This document shows, in pieces, positions 1-6,059 of a DNA stretch of 7,187 nt; position 1 is the stretch's first letter, and each line of letters starts with the position of its first letter. The stretch covers positions 1 through 7,187 of the forward strand of contig DAIDML010000198.1 of NCBI GenBank assembly GCA_027449005.1, given 5' to 3'. A program made the position numbers and the translations under genes. This DNA is from Erysipelotrichaceae bacterium. Lineage in GTDB: Bacteria; Bacillota_I; Bacilli_A; Erysipelotrichales; Erysipelotrichaceae. A model generated the notes under the pieces. It was given only the letters and a program-made list of their open reading frames with translations, did no database searches and was not told where the DNA came from.

Positions 1-248
1 ATGATGACCTCATCTTTACGGTCACCTTACCTAACATTATTGTGGGGACAGTCGGACATGGTAAGGATGTCAGTGATGCGAACTTAGCCATGCATGCCAT
101 GGGTTGTACAGGCAGTGATGGGGCTTCTAAGATGGCTCATATTGCGTCCGCATTGGTTTTATGTGGTGAATTATCACTCATGAGTGCATTGAGTAATCCT
201 CATGAACTCACCAGAGCTCATCAAAGCATTGAGCGGAAGGGGAAATAG
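1..248 (+). CDS. mvaA: HMG-CoA reductase, C-terminal end (5' truncated by window)
   Basis: Reads from base 3 without interruption to a TAG at 246-248, giving the last ~81 residues of 3-hydroxy-3-methylglutaryl-CoA reductase, which reduces HMG-CoA to mevalonate in the cytosol. Visible family marks are LPNIIVGTVGHGK (the GTVGGGT-like loop of the catalytic domain), CGELSLMSAL (compare GELSLMAAL in class I enzymes), and LTRAH with the catalytic histidine at codon 219-221. The protein ends only eight residues after this histidine. Class II enzymes of Gram-positive cocci carry a much longer C-terminal flap after it, so this looks like a class I (archaeal/eukaryote-like) form; that assignment rests on family knowledge and the fragment alone. 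The next gene, mvaS, starts one base after the stop, so the two are co-transcribed. The cofactor-binding part lies outside the window. Confidence 0.9.
   Translation, partial: DDLIFTVTLPNIIVGTVGHGKDVSDANLAMHAMGCTGSDGASKMAHIASALVLCGELSLMSALSNPHELTRAHQSIERKGK
235..242 (+). promoter_or_regulatory. Ribosome binding site fixing the mvaS start
   Basis: GGAAGGGG lies inside the last codons of mvaA, 7 bases before the ATG at 250. It supports that ATG over the in-frame ATG at 202, which lies well inside mvaA and would add 16 residues with no family counterpart. Confidence 0.75.
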
Positions 249-249
249 A

Positions 250-1371
250 ATGATTGGAATTGATAAATTAGGCTGTTATGTTCCTAAAACCGTGTTACCA
301 CTCACAACGCTAGCGCATGCGAGAGGCGTTGATCCTGATAAATACACTAAAGGCATTGGACAAGTGGAAATGGCCATTATCTCACCTAATGAAGATGTGG
401 TGACCATGGCTGTGGAAGCCGCCCATACCATCTTGGATGACGCAGACAAAGCAGCCATTGACATGGTGCTTTTCGCTACCGAAACGGGACTGGATTATTC
501 TAAAGCTGCTGCCATTTATGCGATTGACTGTTTAGGCTTACCTCAATCAACCCGTGCTCTTGAACTCAAACAAGCGTGTTATGCTTCGACTGGTGCAATG
601 TTTTTAGCCATGGATTATGTTCGTGCTCATCCAACTAAAAAAGTACTGGTCTTGTCCAGTGATATCGCGTGGTATGGATTTGAAAATGCAGGTGAAGTGA
701 CTCAAGGGGCAGGGGCAATCGCGATGCTTATCTCACACAATCCACGACTAGGCATCATCAGTGAAGGACTAAAAACCGTACGTAACGAAAAAGATTTCTA
801 TCGTCCACTTTTTTCTAAAGTACCCTTGGTGGATGGAAAACTCTCCATTGAATGCTACACTGATATGCTAAAAGAAGTGGAAGATCGTCAACCCCATCTG
901 TACACCTGTTTTCACTTACCTTTCGCTAATATGGCAAAGAAGGCCAACAGTGTCTTGACCTATCCTATGGATGAAACGCATCTTAACGTGGTGAAAGAAT
1001 TAGGATCTGTGGTAGGTAACATTTACAATGGCTCACTATACTTAAGTTTATTGTCTGTGTTAATGCATGCAAAAGAAGATTTAACCCATCAAACCTTAGG
1101 CATGTTTGCCTATGGATCAGGGGCTATGGCAGAATACTTCACCATCACCTTACAAGAAAACTACACCCAAGGCATAAATCTTGATTCACTTAAAGCCATC
1201 ACAGAGGAACGTCATCGCTTAACCATGGATGAATACAAAGTGATGATGACACACTATGAAAATAAAGAATATGCTTCAGAAATTGATTTGAGTGACACCA
1301 TTCAAGCTCATCAAACCTATGTTCTATCCTCGATAGGCAATGGACATCGTAACTATAAGAAAGTAAAATAA
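250..1371 (+). CDS. mvaS: Hydroxymethylglutaryl-CoA synthase
   Basis: Condenses acetyl-CoA with acetoacetyl-CoA to HMG-CoA, the step before mevalonate formation. It is a thiolase-fold enzyme of 373 residues, close to the usual ~380-390 of bacterial MvaS. The start MIGIDKLGCYVP matches the typical MvaS N-terminus. The expected catalytic triad is visible: Glu78 in FATETG, the acyl-accepting nucleophile Cys110 in LKQACYASTGA, and His222 in CFHLPFANMAKKA. The later conserved segments NIYNGSLYLSLLS (257-269) and FAYGSGAMAEYF (286-297) are also intact. The ATG at 250 is chosen because a ribosome site precedes it and the N-terminus matches the family. The gene follows mvaA by a single base, so translational coupling is likely. 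Transcription ends in the hairpin that begins within its last codons. The remaining mevalonate kinases and decarboxylase are not in the window. Confidence 0.96.
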   Translation: MIGIDKLGCYVPKTVLPLTTLAHARGVDPDKYTKGIGQVEMAIISPNEDVVTMAVEAAHTILDDADKAAIDMVLFATETGLDYSKAAAIYAIDCLGLPQSTRALELKQACYASTGAMFLAMDYVRAHPTKKVLVLSSDIAWYGFENAGEVTQGAGAIAMLISHNPRLGIISEGLKTVRNEKDFYRPLFSKVPLVDGKLSIECYTDMLKEVEDRQPHLYTCFHLPFANMAKKANSVLTYPMDETHLNVVKELGSVVGNIYNGSLYLSLLSVLMHAKEDLTHQTLGMFAYGSGAMAEYFTITLQENYTQGINLDSLKAITEERHRLTMDEYKVMMTHYENKEYASEIDLSDTIQAHQTYVLSSIGNGHRNYKKVK

Positions 1372-1394
1372 CAGGTCAAGTTGACCTGTTATTT
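1366..1394. terminator. Bidirectional terminator between convergent mvaS and XRE gene
   Basis: A perfect 13-base inverted repeat (arms 1366-1378 and 1382-1394) with a 3-base loop. The plus-strand arm is followed by a T-rich run (TCTTTCT), and the minus-strand read-out is also followed by a T-rich stretch (TTTTACTTTCTT). The TAA stops of both convergent genes (1369-1371 plus, 1389-1391 minus) lie inside the stem, so one element ends both transcripts. Confidence 0.85.
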
Positions 1395-1676
1395 CTTTCT
1401 CACATCATAATGTTTGAGTAAATCACTGACAAACTGATGCATCTCATTGTCTTCAACTTCTTGTCCAAACAAAATGAAATCAGAACTGACATTGAGCACA
1501 TCGACAAGTTGAACCAAGGACTTGACACTCATTGAAGTGTGACCAAGCTCAATGTCTGACAATTGTCGTACTGAAATACCACTGAGTTGTGCTAAATCCT
1601 CTCGTGATAATCCCATTTGATCCCGTCGTAAACGAATACGACTTCCCACTTCTTTAGGTGAATAAGGTTTGTTCAT
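1389..1676 (-). CDS. Small XRE/Cro-family helix-turn-helix regulator
   Basis: A 95-residue DNA-binding protein consisting of little more than one HTH_3 domain. Residues ~8-71 carry the five-helix fold, with the helix-turn-helix around 24-44 (SREDLAQLSGISVRQLSDIE); a short charged tail ends in RKK. There is no membrane, ligand or peptidase domain, so it probably acts as a simple dimeric repressor. The start is uncertain. The frame also contains ATGs at 1688 and 1727, but none of the three has a ribosome site. I chose 1676 because a plausible promoter (TGGTCA, 17-base spacer, TATGAT at 1684-1689) would begin the mRNA at that ATG, giving a leaderless transcript. It sits just downstream of the purA terminator on the same strand, so read-through could add expression. 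Its targets are unknown; autoregulation or control of a neighbouring operon is possible but only guessed. Confidence 0.8.
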   Translation of the reverse strand: MNKPYSPKEVGSRIRLRRDQMGLSREDLAQLSGISVRQLSDIELGHTSMSVKSLVQLVDVLNVSSDFILFGQEVEDNEMHQFVSDLLKHYDVRKK

Positions 1677-1683
1677 AGTTTTA

Positions 1684-1712
1684 ATCATACTCAAGGGAAG
1701 GGATCTTGACCA
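1684..1712 (-). promoter_or_regulatory. Candidate promoter of the XRE gene (leaderless)
   Basis: On the minus strand TGGTCA (1707-1712, 4 of 6 to TTGACA), a 17-base spacer and TATGAT (1684-1689, 5 of 6 to TATAAT). The first base of the ATG at 1676 lies 8 bases after the -10, which is where transcription would start. The absence of any ribosome site in front of all candidate starts fits this. Confidence 0.5.
1691..1709. repeat. Short inverted repeat, possible XRE operator
   Basis: TCAAG (1691-1695) and CTTGA (1705-1709) form an inverted repeat with a 9-base spacer. It lies in the spacer and -35 of the candidate promoter, a position suited to repression by a dimeric helix-turn-helix protein. 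Half-sites are only 5 bases, so chance is a real alternative. Confidence 0.25.
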
Positions 1713-1752
1713 TGCGCTAAGATGCATGCTTATATGCGGTTTAATTCATATG

Positions 1753-1775
1753 AAAAAGCATGCAAGCATGCTTTT
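1753..1775 (-). terminator. Terminator of the nucleotidase-purB-purA operon
   Basis: On the minus strand a 9-base-pair stem (arms 1767-1775 and 1754-1762) closes a CTTG loop, and a run of five T residues lies at the 3' side (1753-1757, partly within the A-T rich base of the stem). The stem starts within the purA stop codon (1774-1776), so there is almost no 3' untranslated region. Confidence 0.75.
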
Positions 1776-3051
1776 AGAGACGTTTTAAGATTTGCTTACG
1801 CTTAGGACCATTGGACACCATCGCAATTGGAACTTGAATAAGTGATTCTAGAGTATCCACATAGGCTTTTGCTTTCTCTGGCAGATCATCATAGTGTTCA
1901 ATGCAGGTGATGTCACTCTTCCATCCTTCAACCATGGTGTAAACAGGTTTCGCATTCCATAATGCGGAGGTAGCTACAAACTGTGACGTCACACTTCCAT
2001 CTTCCAACTCATAATGAGTAATGATTGGGATTTGATCCAAATAGGATAAAACATCAATGTTAGTTAAAACCACATGGGTGGCATTTTGAATAGCACAGCC
2101 ATAGCGTGTAGCGACCGCATCAAACCAACCTACACTGCGAGGACGCCCAGTGGTTGCCCCATATTCTCCCGCATCTCCACCACGTTGACGAAGTTCATGA
2201 GCAATCTCACCCTCAAGTTCAGCCACAAAAGGACCTGCACCTACAGCACTGGAATACGCTTTAGTCACTGCCCACACTTCATCAAGACCGTGCATTAATC
2301 CAGATCCTAATGGAGCATAAGAAGCGAGAGTAGAGGAAGAAGTAGAATAAGGATAGATTCCATAATCAGGATCTCTTAATGCACCCAATTGACCTTCACA
2401 CAAAATGGTTTTATTCTCTTTAACGGCATCTTGAAGTAAAGTGAACGTATCCGCAACATAAGGAGCAATCGCTGTTTTAAGTGTTTCAATTTCTGCTAAG
2501 ATGGCTTCCTTACTTAAAGGTTGTGTTTCATACAAATGCTCAAGAAGGGCATTCTTCTGTGGTAAAACACGATCCAGTTTGGAAATTACACTGGGAAGAT
2601 GAAACAATTCTTGAACTTGAAACCCAAGTTTTGCATATTTATCACTGTAGAAAGGGGCAATCCCTGATTTGGTGCTTCCAAAGGATGAAGATCCCATGCG
2701 TTTCTCTTCAAGTTGATCAAAGAGGGCATGATAAGACATCACCACTTGAGCTCGATCAGACACCACTAAACGAATAGGATGAGGATAGCGCTCTTTCACC
2801 ATACAGATTTCTTTCATCAATGCATGGATGTTTAACGCAACACCAGGACCAATGACATTAAGAGTGTTAGGATTAAAGATTCCACTGGGTAACATATGAA
2901 GTGCAAACTTGCCATAGTCATTGATGATGGTATGACCTGCATTGTTTCCTCCTTGATAACGAATCACAATATCACTGGTTTGGGCAAAGACATCGGTGAC
3001 TTTGCCTTTTCCTTCATCTCCCCAGTTTGCTCCAACAATTGCTTTAATCAT
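1774..3051 (-). CDS. purA: Adenylosuccinate synthetase
   Basis: Joins IMP and aspartate using GTP to make adenylosuccinate, the first committed step to AMP. At 425 residues it has the normal length. The N-terminal GANWGDEGKGK loop holds catalytic Asp12, and GGNNAGHT gives catalytic His40. RGGDAGEYGATTGRPRSVGW (290-309) is the conserved aspartate/IMP-binding segment, and LTNIDVL (329-335) is the guanine-recognition strand, where most family members read LTKLDVL. The central IMP region is unusual: GSTKSGIAPFYSDKYAKLG (125-143) replaces the usual GTTGRGIGPAYEDKVARRG, so Lys141 stands where E. coli has Arg143, and EGQLGALRDPDYGIYP (219-234) replaces the usual EGAQG..LDIDxGTYP. This looks like a divergent subfamily rather than a decaying gene. 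Its ATG lies inside the end of purB (8-base overlap, TATGATTAA) behind a weak GAAAGAGAG site, which suggests translational coupling. Confidence 0.96.
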   Translation of the reverse strand: MIKAIVGANWGDEGKGKVTDVFAQTSDIVIRYQGGNNAGHTIINDYGKFALHMLPSGIFNPNTLNVIGPGVALNIHALMKEICMVKERYPHPIRLVVSDRAQVVMSYHALFDQLEEKRMGSSSFGSTKSGIAPFYSDKYAKLGFQVQELFHLPSVISKLDRVLPQKNALLEHLYETQPLSKEAILAEIETLKTAIAPYVADTFTLLQDAVKENKTILCEGQLGALRDPDYGIYPYSTSSSTLASYAPLGSGLMHGLDEVWAVTKAYSSAVGAGPFVAELEGEIAHELRQRGGDAGEYGATTGRPRSVGWFDAVATRYGCAIQNATHVVLTNIDVLSYLDQIPIITHYELEDGSVTSQFVATSALWNAKPVYTMVEGWKSDITCIEHYDDLPEKAKAYVDTLESLIQVPIAMVSNGPKRKQILKRL

Positions 3052-4411
3052 AGTTCATTTGACTCTCTTTCACATAGTTTAGGGCTTGAGATTGGGCTAA
3101 GCCAACCAAATACGATGGATTCATCGCTTCTTTAATCTGATCCTGAGTGAGATTAAACCCAGGTGTTTGCATTAGTTCTTCCATGAAAGAGGACATGGAT
3201 CCAGTTTGACGATGATGAAGACTTAAGGTTCTTAAGACCTCATGCCAGTGTTGACGATCTCCACCTGCTTTAACACAGGCCATTAAGATGTTTTCAATGG
3301 AAAGCAGAATGAGTTGTTCTTCAAGTAAGCGTTGATTCACTTGAACATTGAGGACACAACCTGAGGTAATCTTAATCATGCTTTGTGTGATTTCACTGGA
3401 AACAATAAAGATTTCACTCATCATGAGTCGGCGATTGGATGAATCATCCAAACTGCGTTCTAACCATTGTGTGGAGGTGGTTAAGGCTGCGTTGGAACAA
3501 TCTAAAATCAGTTTACGAGATAATCCACTGATTTTCTCGCTTAAGATAGGATTGCGTTTATAAGGCATGGCAGATGAGCCCACTTGGTGTTGTCCAAAAG
3601 GTTCACTGACAATACCATCATGCATCATTAATCGCATGTCTTGGGCAAACTTACCCGCAGCTGCTCCAATCATTTCACACACATGGGCTAACTTGACATC
3701 CATCATGCGTGTGTTAGTTTGACCTGCAATCATGATAGTTTCAAGTCCTAGGATATTCATGACATCCTTTTCTATTTGTTTTACCACATTTTCATCATGA
3801 TCCACTAAGGCAAGAAAACTGGCTTGAGTTCCTGTCGTTCCTTTAAGCCCTAAGGCTTTAAGTGTGGACGTGGTGTAACGTAGGTGATCAAGCACTAAAT
3901 CCATGTCTTGAAGATACATCGCAAACCGTTTTCCAATGGTAGTGGGTTGCGCCACTTGATAGTGGGTATAGCCTAAGGTAGGGACATGGGCTGTGGCTAA
4001 GATGAAACGCATCAAATGATGACGAATCTCAATGATGTCTTCTTCAAGTTCATGAAGTGCTCCTATGAATTGAAGCATTTCACCATTGTCGGAAACGAAG
4101 GCAGAAGTGGCACCTAAATGAATAATGGGGGCCGCATTAGGACAAATCTGTGCAAAGTGATGAATATGAGCCATCACATCGTGTTTTAGGGAAGCTTCAA
4201 GTCGATCCAACTGCTCCCAATCAAAGACATCAATGTTGGACTGCATTTCTTGGATTTGGTCTAAAGTGACATTCAAACCTGCTTGATGTTGGGCTTGTGC
4301 TAACGCAATCCAACATTCACGCCAGACACGGTATTTTTGATGGCGAGAGAATCGCTCACGCATGGACTTTGAGCCATAACGATCCGATAAAGCACTCATG
4401 TATGTGTTCAT
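3044..4411 (-). CDS. purB: Adenylosuccinate lyase
   Basis: Fumarase/aspartase-superfamily enzyme that releases fumarate from adenylosuccinate to give AMP, and from SAICAR in IMP synthesis. It works in the cytosol as a tetramer. The 455 residues contain LKHDVMAH (75-82), IIHLGATSAFVSDN (96-109), the general acid-base histidine His150 in YTHYQVAQPTT, KGTTGTQASF (190-199) and the superfamily signature GSSAMPYKRNP (278-288), whose serines 279-280 include the catalytic one. Several stretches, namely LGYTHYQVAQPTTIGKR, GLKGTTGTQASFLAL and QWLERSLDDSSNRR, resemble animal ADSL more than the short B. subtilis-type PurB, as far as I can recall those sequences. The ATG at 4411 follows an AAAGGAG site 8 bases upstream that lies in the last codons of the nucleotidase gene, and it overlaps that gene's stop as ATGA. 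It lies directly upstream of purA, so both steps from IMP to AMP are made together. Confidence 0.97.
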   Translation of the reverse strand: MNTYMSALSDRYGSKSMRERFSRHQKYRVWRECWIALAQAQHQAGLNVTLDQIQEMQSNIDVFDWEQLDRLEASLKHDVMAHIHHFAQICPNAAPIIHLGATSAFVSDNGEMLQFIGALHELEEDIIEIRHHLMRFILATAHVPTLGYTHYQVAQPTTIGKRFAMYLQDMDLVLDHLRYTTSTLKALGLKGTTGTQASFLALVDHDENVVKQIEKDVMNILGLETIMIAGQTNTRMMDVKLAHVCEMIGAAAGKFAQDMRLMMHDGIVSEPFGQHQVGSSAMPYKRNPILSEKISGLSRKLILDCSNAALTTSTQWLERSLDDSSNRRLMMSEIFIVSSEITQSMIKITSGCVLNVQVNQRLLEEQLILLSIENILMACVKAGGDRQHWHEVLRTLSLHHRQTGSMSSFMEELMQTPGFNLTQDQIKEAMNPSYLVGLAQSQALNYVKESQMNYD

Positions 4412-5919
4412 AATGGGTCTCCTTTTAGAATGGTGATGTTGTTAGAGTGGGGGACAACCACTTGCTTGGATGAGGTTAAGAATTCCTGAAGCAACGTCAT
4501 CATGTCTTTACCAGTGTCCAATAGCAGTGGTGCTTTCGCAATCATCTCAAAGTCACCGCCACCCACACTGCGATAATTGTTCATGGCACAACTGAAGAAC
4601 ATGTCTGAAGTGATTTCTTGACCTTGGTATTGAATTGAGATGACACGTTGTCCAATGGGTTGAGAAACATCAATGACATAATCAATGCCATCCACCATAT
4701 CATAGTTGTACAACTGTTTCTTTGGAAGCACAAAGGAAGGAGTAATGATGATGTTAGATGCGTCATCTAAAGAGAAGAATGAAGCATTTTGCTCAAGATA
4801 CGCTTTCAGTGTAGCAGCACTGAGCTCTTTCACCACAATGATGTTTGGATAAGGATAAGCAGCTAACAAGTCTTTCATGGTTGGGAATTGAGGTAATCCT
4901 ACCAATGCATTGAAAAGGGAACTGCTAGCCAGTTGTGCTTTGGTTTCCAGTCTCATGACATGATTAAACAAGGAGACTAAAGCAGGTTTATGAAGGCGTG
5001 ATTCCAAATCAGTCGACAGTTGATAGCGATCTTCATCCAGTGCACCACACGGTGACTTAAGCCATGTGTTAAACTCATCCAACCCATCTTTAAACCACTC
5101 TTCTAGGAGTGATGTCTTTTCAAATGCGTTGAGTTCAATTAAGTTGGGGATCCATTGTTGATTCGTAAGTTGAGCATGCATGACTTCAATGCCTTCAAAT
5201 CCACATTGAAGCAGAGCCATTCCACGTGCTTGAGTCGCAATAGAGCGATGTTGATGTCCTGTAAAGAACACATCAATGCCTTCGATCAAAGACAGTTCAT
5301 AGCCCACATTCTCACCAGTTAAGCGCTCAGTGGGTTCACCAGAATGAATGTCCTTCTCAAACCCACCATGGTAAACCACCACAATGGAGTCCACCAGAGG
5401 ACGTAATCGTGTAACTTCGTTTCTCACATGCGTAACGACATCAATGAAAGTGATGTCGTGAAGATGCTCTGGTTTTTCCCAGTTAGGAATGTAATCCGTA
5501 ACTGCTCCAATGATGCCTAAAGTGTGATTATTGAGTGAATGAATCTTGCTTTTCCCAAGTGGTTTTCCTTGATACAACACATTTCCAGTAATACAAGGAG
5601 CTTCAAGTTCGTGAAGAAAAGAGAAAAGCACATCCAATCCGTAGTTGAAATCATGATTCCCTAGGTTAAAGTAATGATAACCTAGAAGGTTCATCGCCTG
5701 CGCAATGGAGTGCTTAGCTTGTGGTTGAGTATGAAAATAGGTGGTTAAAGCGGAGCCCTGTAAGGCATCGCCATTGTCAATCAATAAGGTGTTTAAAGGA
5801 TCAAAGCGCTGAAGCAATGAGGGTAGTGAAGATAAACCATAGGGTTTATTTTGATCAAGGGCAACATCATAATTAAGAACATTGCCATGAATATCGCTCG
5901 TGCATAAAAGATGAATCAT
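4408..5919 (-). CDS. Cytoplasmic metallophosphoesterase: 5'-nucleotidase / 2',3'-cyclic phosphodiesterase (CpdB/YfkN-like)
   Basis: A two-domain nucleotidase of 503 residues. The N-terminal calcineurin-type domain shows all metal-binding motifs: SDIHGN (Asp9, His11), NGDALQG (Asp51), GNHD (Asn88-His89), YHGG (His184) and GHQH (His222, His224). The C-terminal 5'-nucleotidase substrate domain runs from about 310 to 475 and includes YPYPNIIVVKELSAATLKAYLE. YNYDMVDGIDYVIDV (404-418) and NNYRSVGGGDF (447-457) resemble CpdB-type 2',3'-cyclic-nucleotide phosphodiesterases more than UshA. There is no signal peptide, no lipobox and no sortase signal, so unlike most relatives it should act inside the cell. 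The ATG at 5919 is preferred over a TTG at 5928 because the AAAGGA site is 9 bases before the ATG and directly abuts the TTG. It heads the operon with purB and purA and shares a control region with a phosphonate-type transporter. The exact substrate is not readable from sequence. Confidence 0.9.
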   Translation of the reverse strand: MIHLLCTSDIHGNVLNYDVALDQNKPYGLSSLPSLLQRFDPLNTLLIDNGDALQGSALTTYFHTQPQAKHSIAQAMNLLGYHYFNLGNHDFNYGLDVLFSFLHELEAPCITGNVLYQGKPLGKSKIHSLNNHTLGIIGAVTDYIPNWEKPEHLHDITFIDVVTHVRNEVTRLRPLVDSIVVVYHGGFEKDIHSGEPTERLTGENVGYELSLIEGIDVFFTGHQHRSIATQARGMALLQCGFEGIEVMHAQLTNQQWIPNLIELNAFEKTSLLEEWFKDGLDEFNTWLKSPCGALDEDRYQLSTDLESRLHKPALVSLFNHVMRLETKAQLASSSLFNALVGLPQFPTMKDLLAAYPYPNIIVVKELSAATLKAYLEQNASFFSLDDASNIIITPSFVLPKKQLYNYDMVDGIDYVIDVSQPIGQRVISIQYQGQEITSDMFFSCAMNNYRSVGGGDFEMIAKAPLLLDTGKDMMTLLQEFLTSSKQVVVPHSNNITILKGDPL

Positions 5920-5928
5920 AGTTATCAA

Positions 5929-5934
5929 TCCTTT
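5929..5934 (-). promoter_or_regulatory. Ribosome binding site choosing ATG over TTG for the nucleotidase
   Basis: AAAGGA on the minus strand, 9 bases ahead of the ATG at 5919. The alternative TTG start (5926-5928) directly follows it, too close to be used. Confidence 0.75.
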
Positions 5935-5942
5935 CGTGTCCC

Positions 5943-5972
5943 ATTATACCAAAATCCTCTTAGAATTGTGAA
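5943..5972 (-). promoter_or_regulatory. Sigma-A type promoter of the nucleotidase-purB-purA operon
   Basis: On the minus strand TTCACA (5967-5972, 5 of 6), an 18-base spacer and a perfect TATAAT (5943-5948) preceded by TGG, an extended -10. The expected start near 5936 gives a leader of about 17 bases, too short for a riboswitch. So control is expected at the promoter, not in the leader. Confidence 0.85.
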
Positions 5973-6005
5973 AAAATCGTAAACTGAAGATGAAGTCATT
6001 GTTCA
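5967..6005 (-). promoter_or_regulatory. Candidate Pho box: four direct hexamers at an 11-base period
   Basis: Read on the minus strand, TGAACA (6000-6005), TTCATC (5989-5994), TTTACG (5978-5983) and TTCACA (5967-5972) begin exactly 11 bases apart with 5-base spacers. The last three match TTHAYA in 5, 5 and 6 of 6 positions; the outermost is a weaker match (4 of 6 to TTCACA). PhoP of B. subtilis binds TT(A/C/T)A(C/T)A direct repeats with this spacing. The innermost hexamer doubles as the -35 of the nucleotidase promoter. The location between a nucleotidase and a phosphonate-type transporter supports phosphate control. The AT-rich context makes chance matches possible. Confidence 0.55.
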
Positions 6006-6027
6006 TCAGTGGGGATTGTGATATATT
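5999..6027 (+). promoter_or_regulatory. Candidate promoter of the ABC transporter genes
   Basis: TTGTTC (5999-6004, 3 of 6), a 17-base spacer and TATATT (6022-6027, 5 of 6). The poor -35 overlaps the outermost hexamer of the Pho-box-like array, as expected of an activator-dependent promoter. An AGGAGG site follows at 6049-6054. Confidence 0.45.
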
Positions 6028-6059
6028 TGTGAAGTAAGTAAACCTTACAGGAGGGACAG

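Noticed and set aside
202..249. An in-frame ATG that would extend HMG-CoA synthase by 16 residues
   Set aside because: It lies inside the mvaA coding region, has no good ribosome site, and the added residues do not fit the family N-terminus, which begins at 250.
1677..1727. Longer N-terminus for the XRE regulator (ATG at 1688 or 1727)
   Set aside because: No ribosome site at either, and the extra residues (MHLSAWSRSLPLS) do not look like part of the helix-turn-helix fold; 1688 remains a weak alternative.
1724..1771. Three GCATGC palindromes within 48 bases as a regulator binding cluster
   Set aside because: Two are simply the arms of the purA terminator, and GCATGC also occurs inside coding sequence elsewhere in the window, so no special meaning is supported.
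2074..2777. Plus-strand open frames opposite purA
   Set aside because: Shadow frames of the well-supported purA gene with no ribosome sites or recognisable domains.
6034..6048. Small inverted repeat GTAAG-N5-CTTAC ahead of the phnD ribosome site
   Set aside because: Only five A-T rich base pairs; too weak to claim an operator or translational hairpin.
5935..6059. Purine riboswitch or other structured leader in the divergent region
   Set aside because: The predicted nucleotidase leader is only about 17 bases, and the rightward leader is about 25-30 bases, too short for a known riboswitch.
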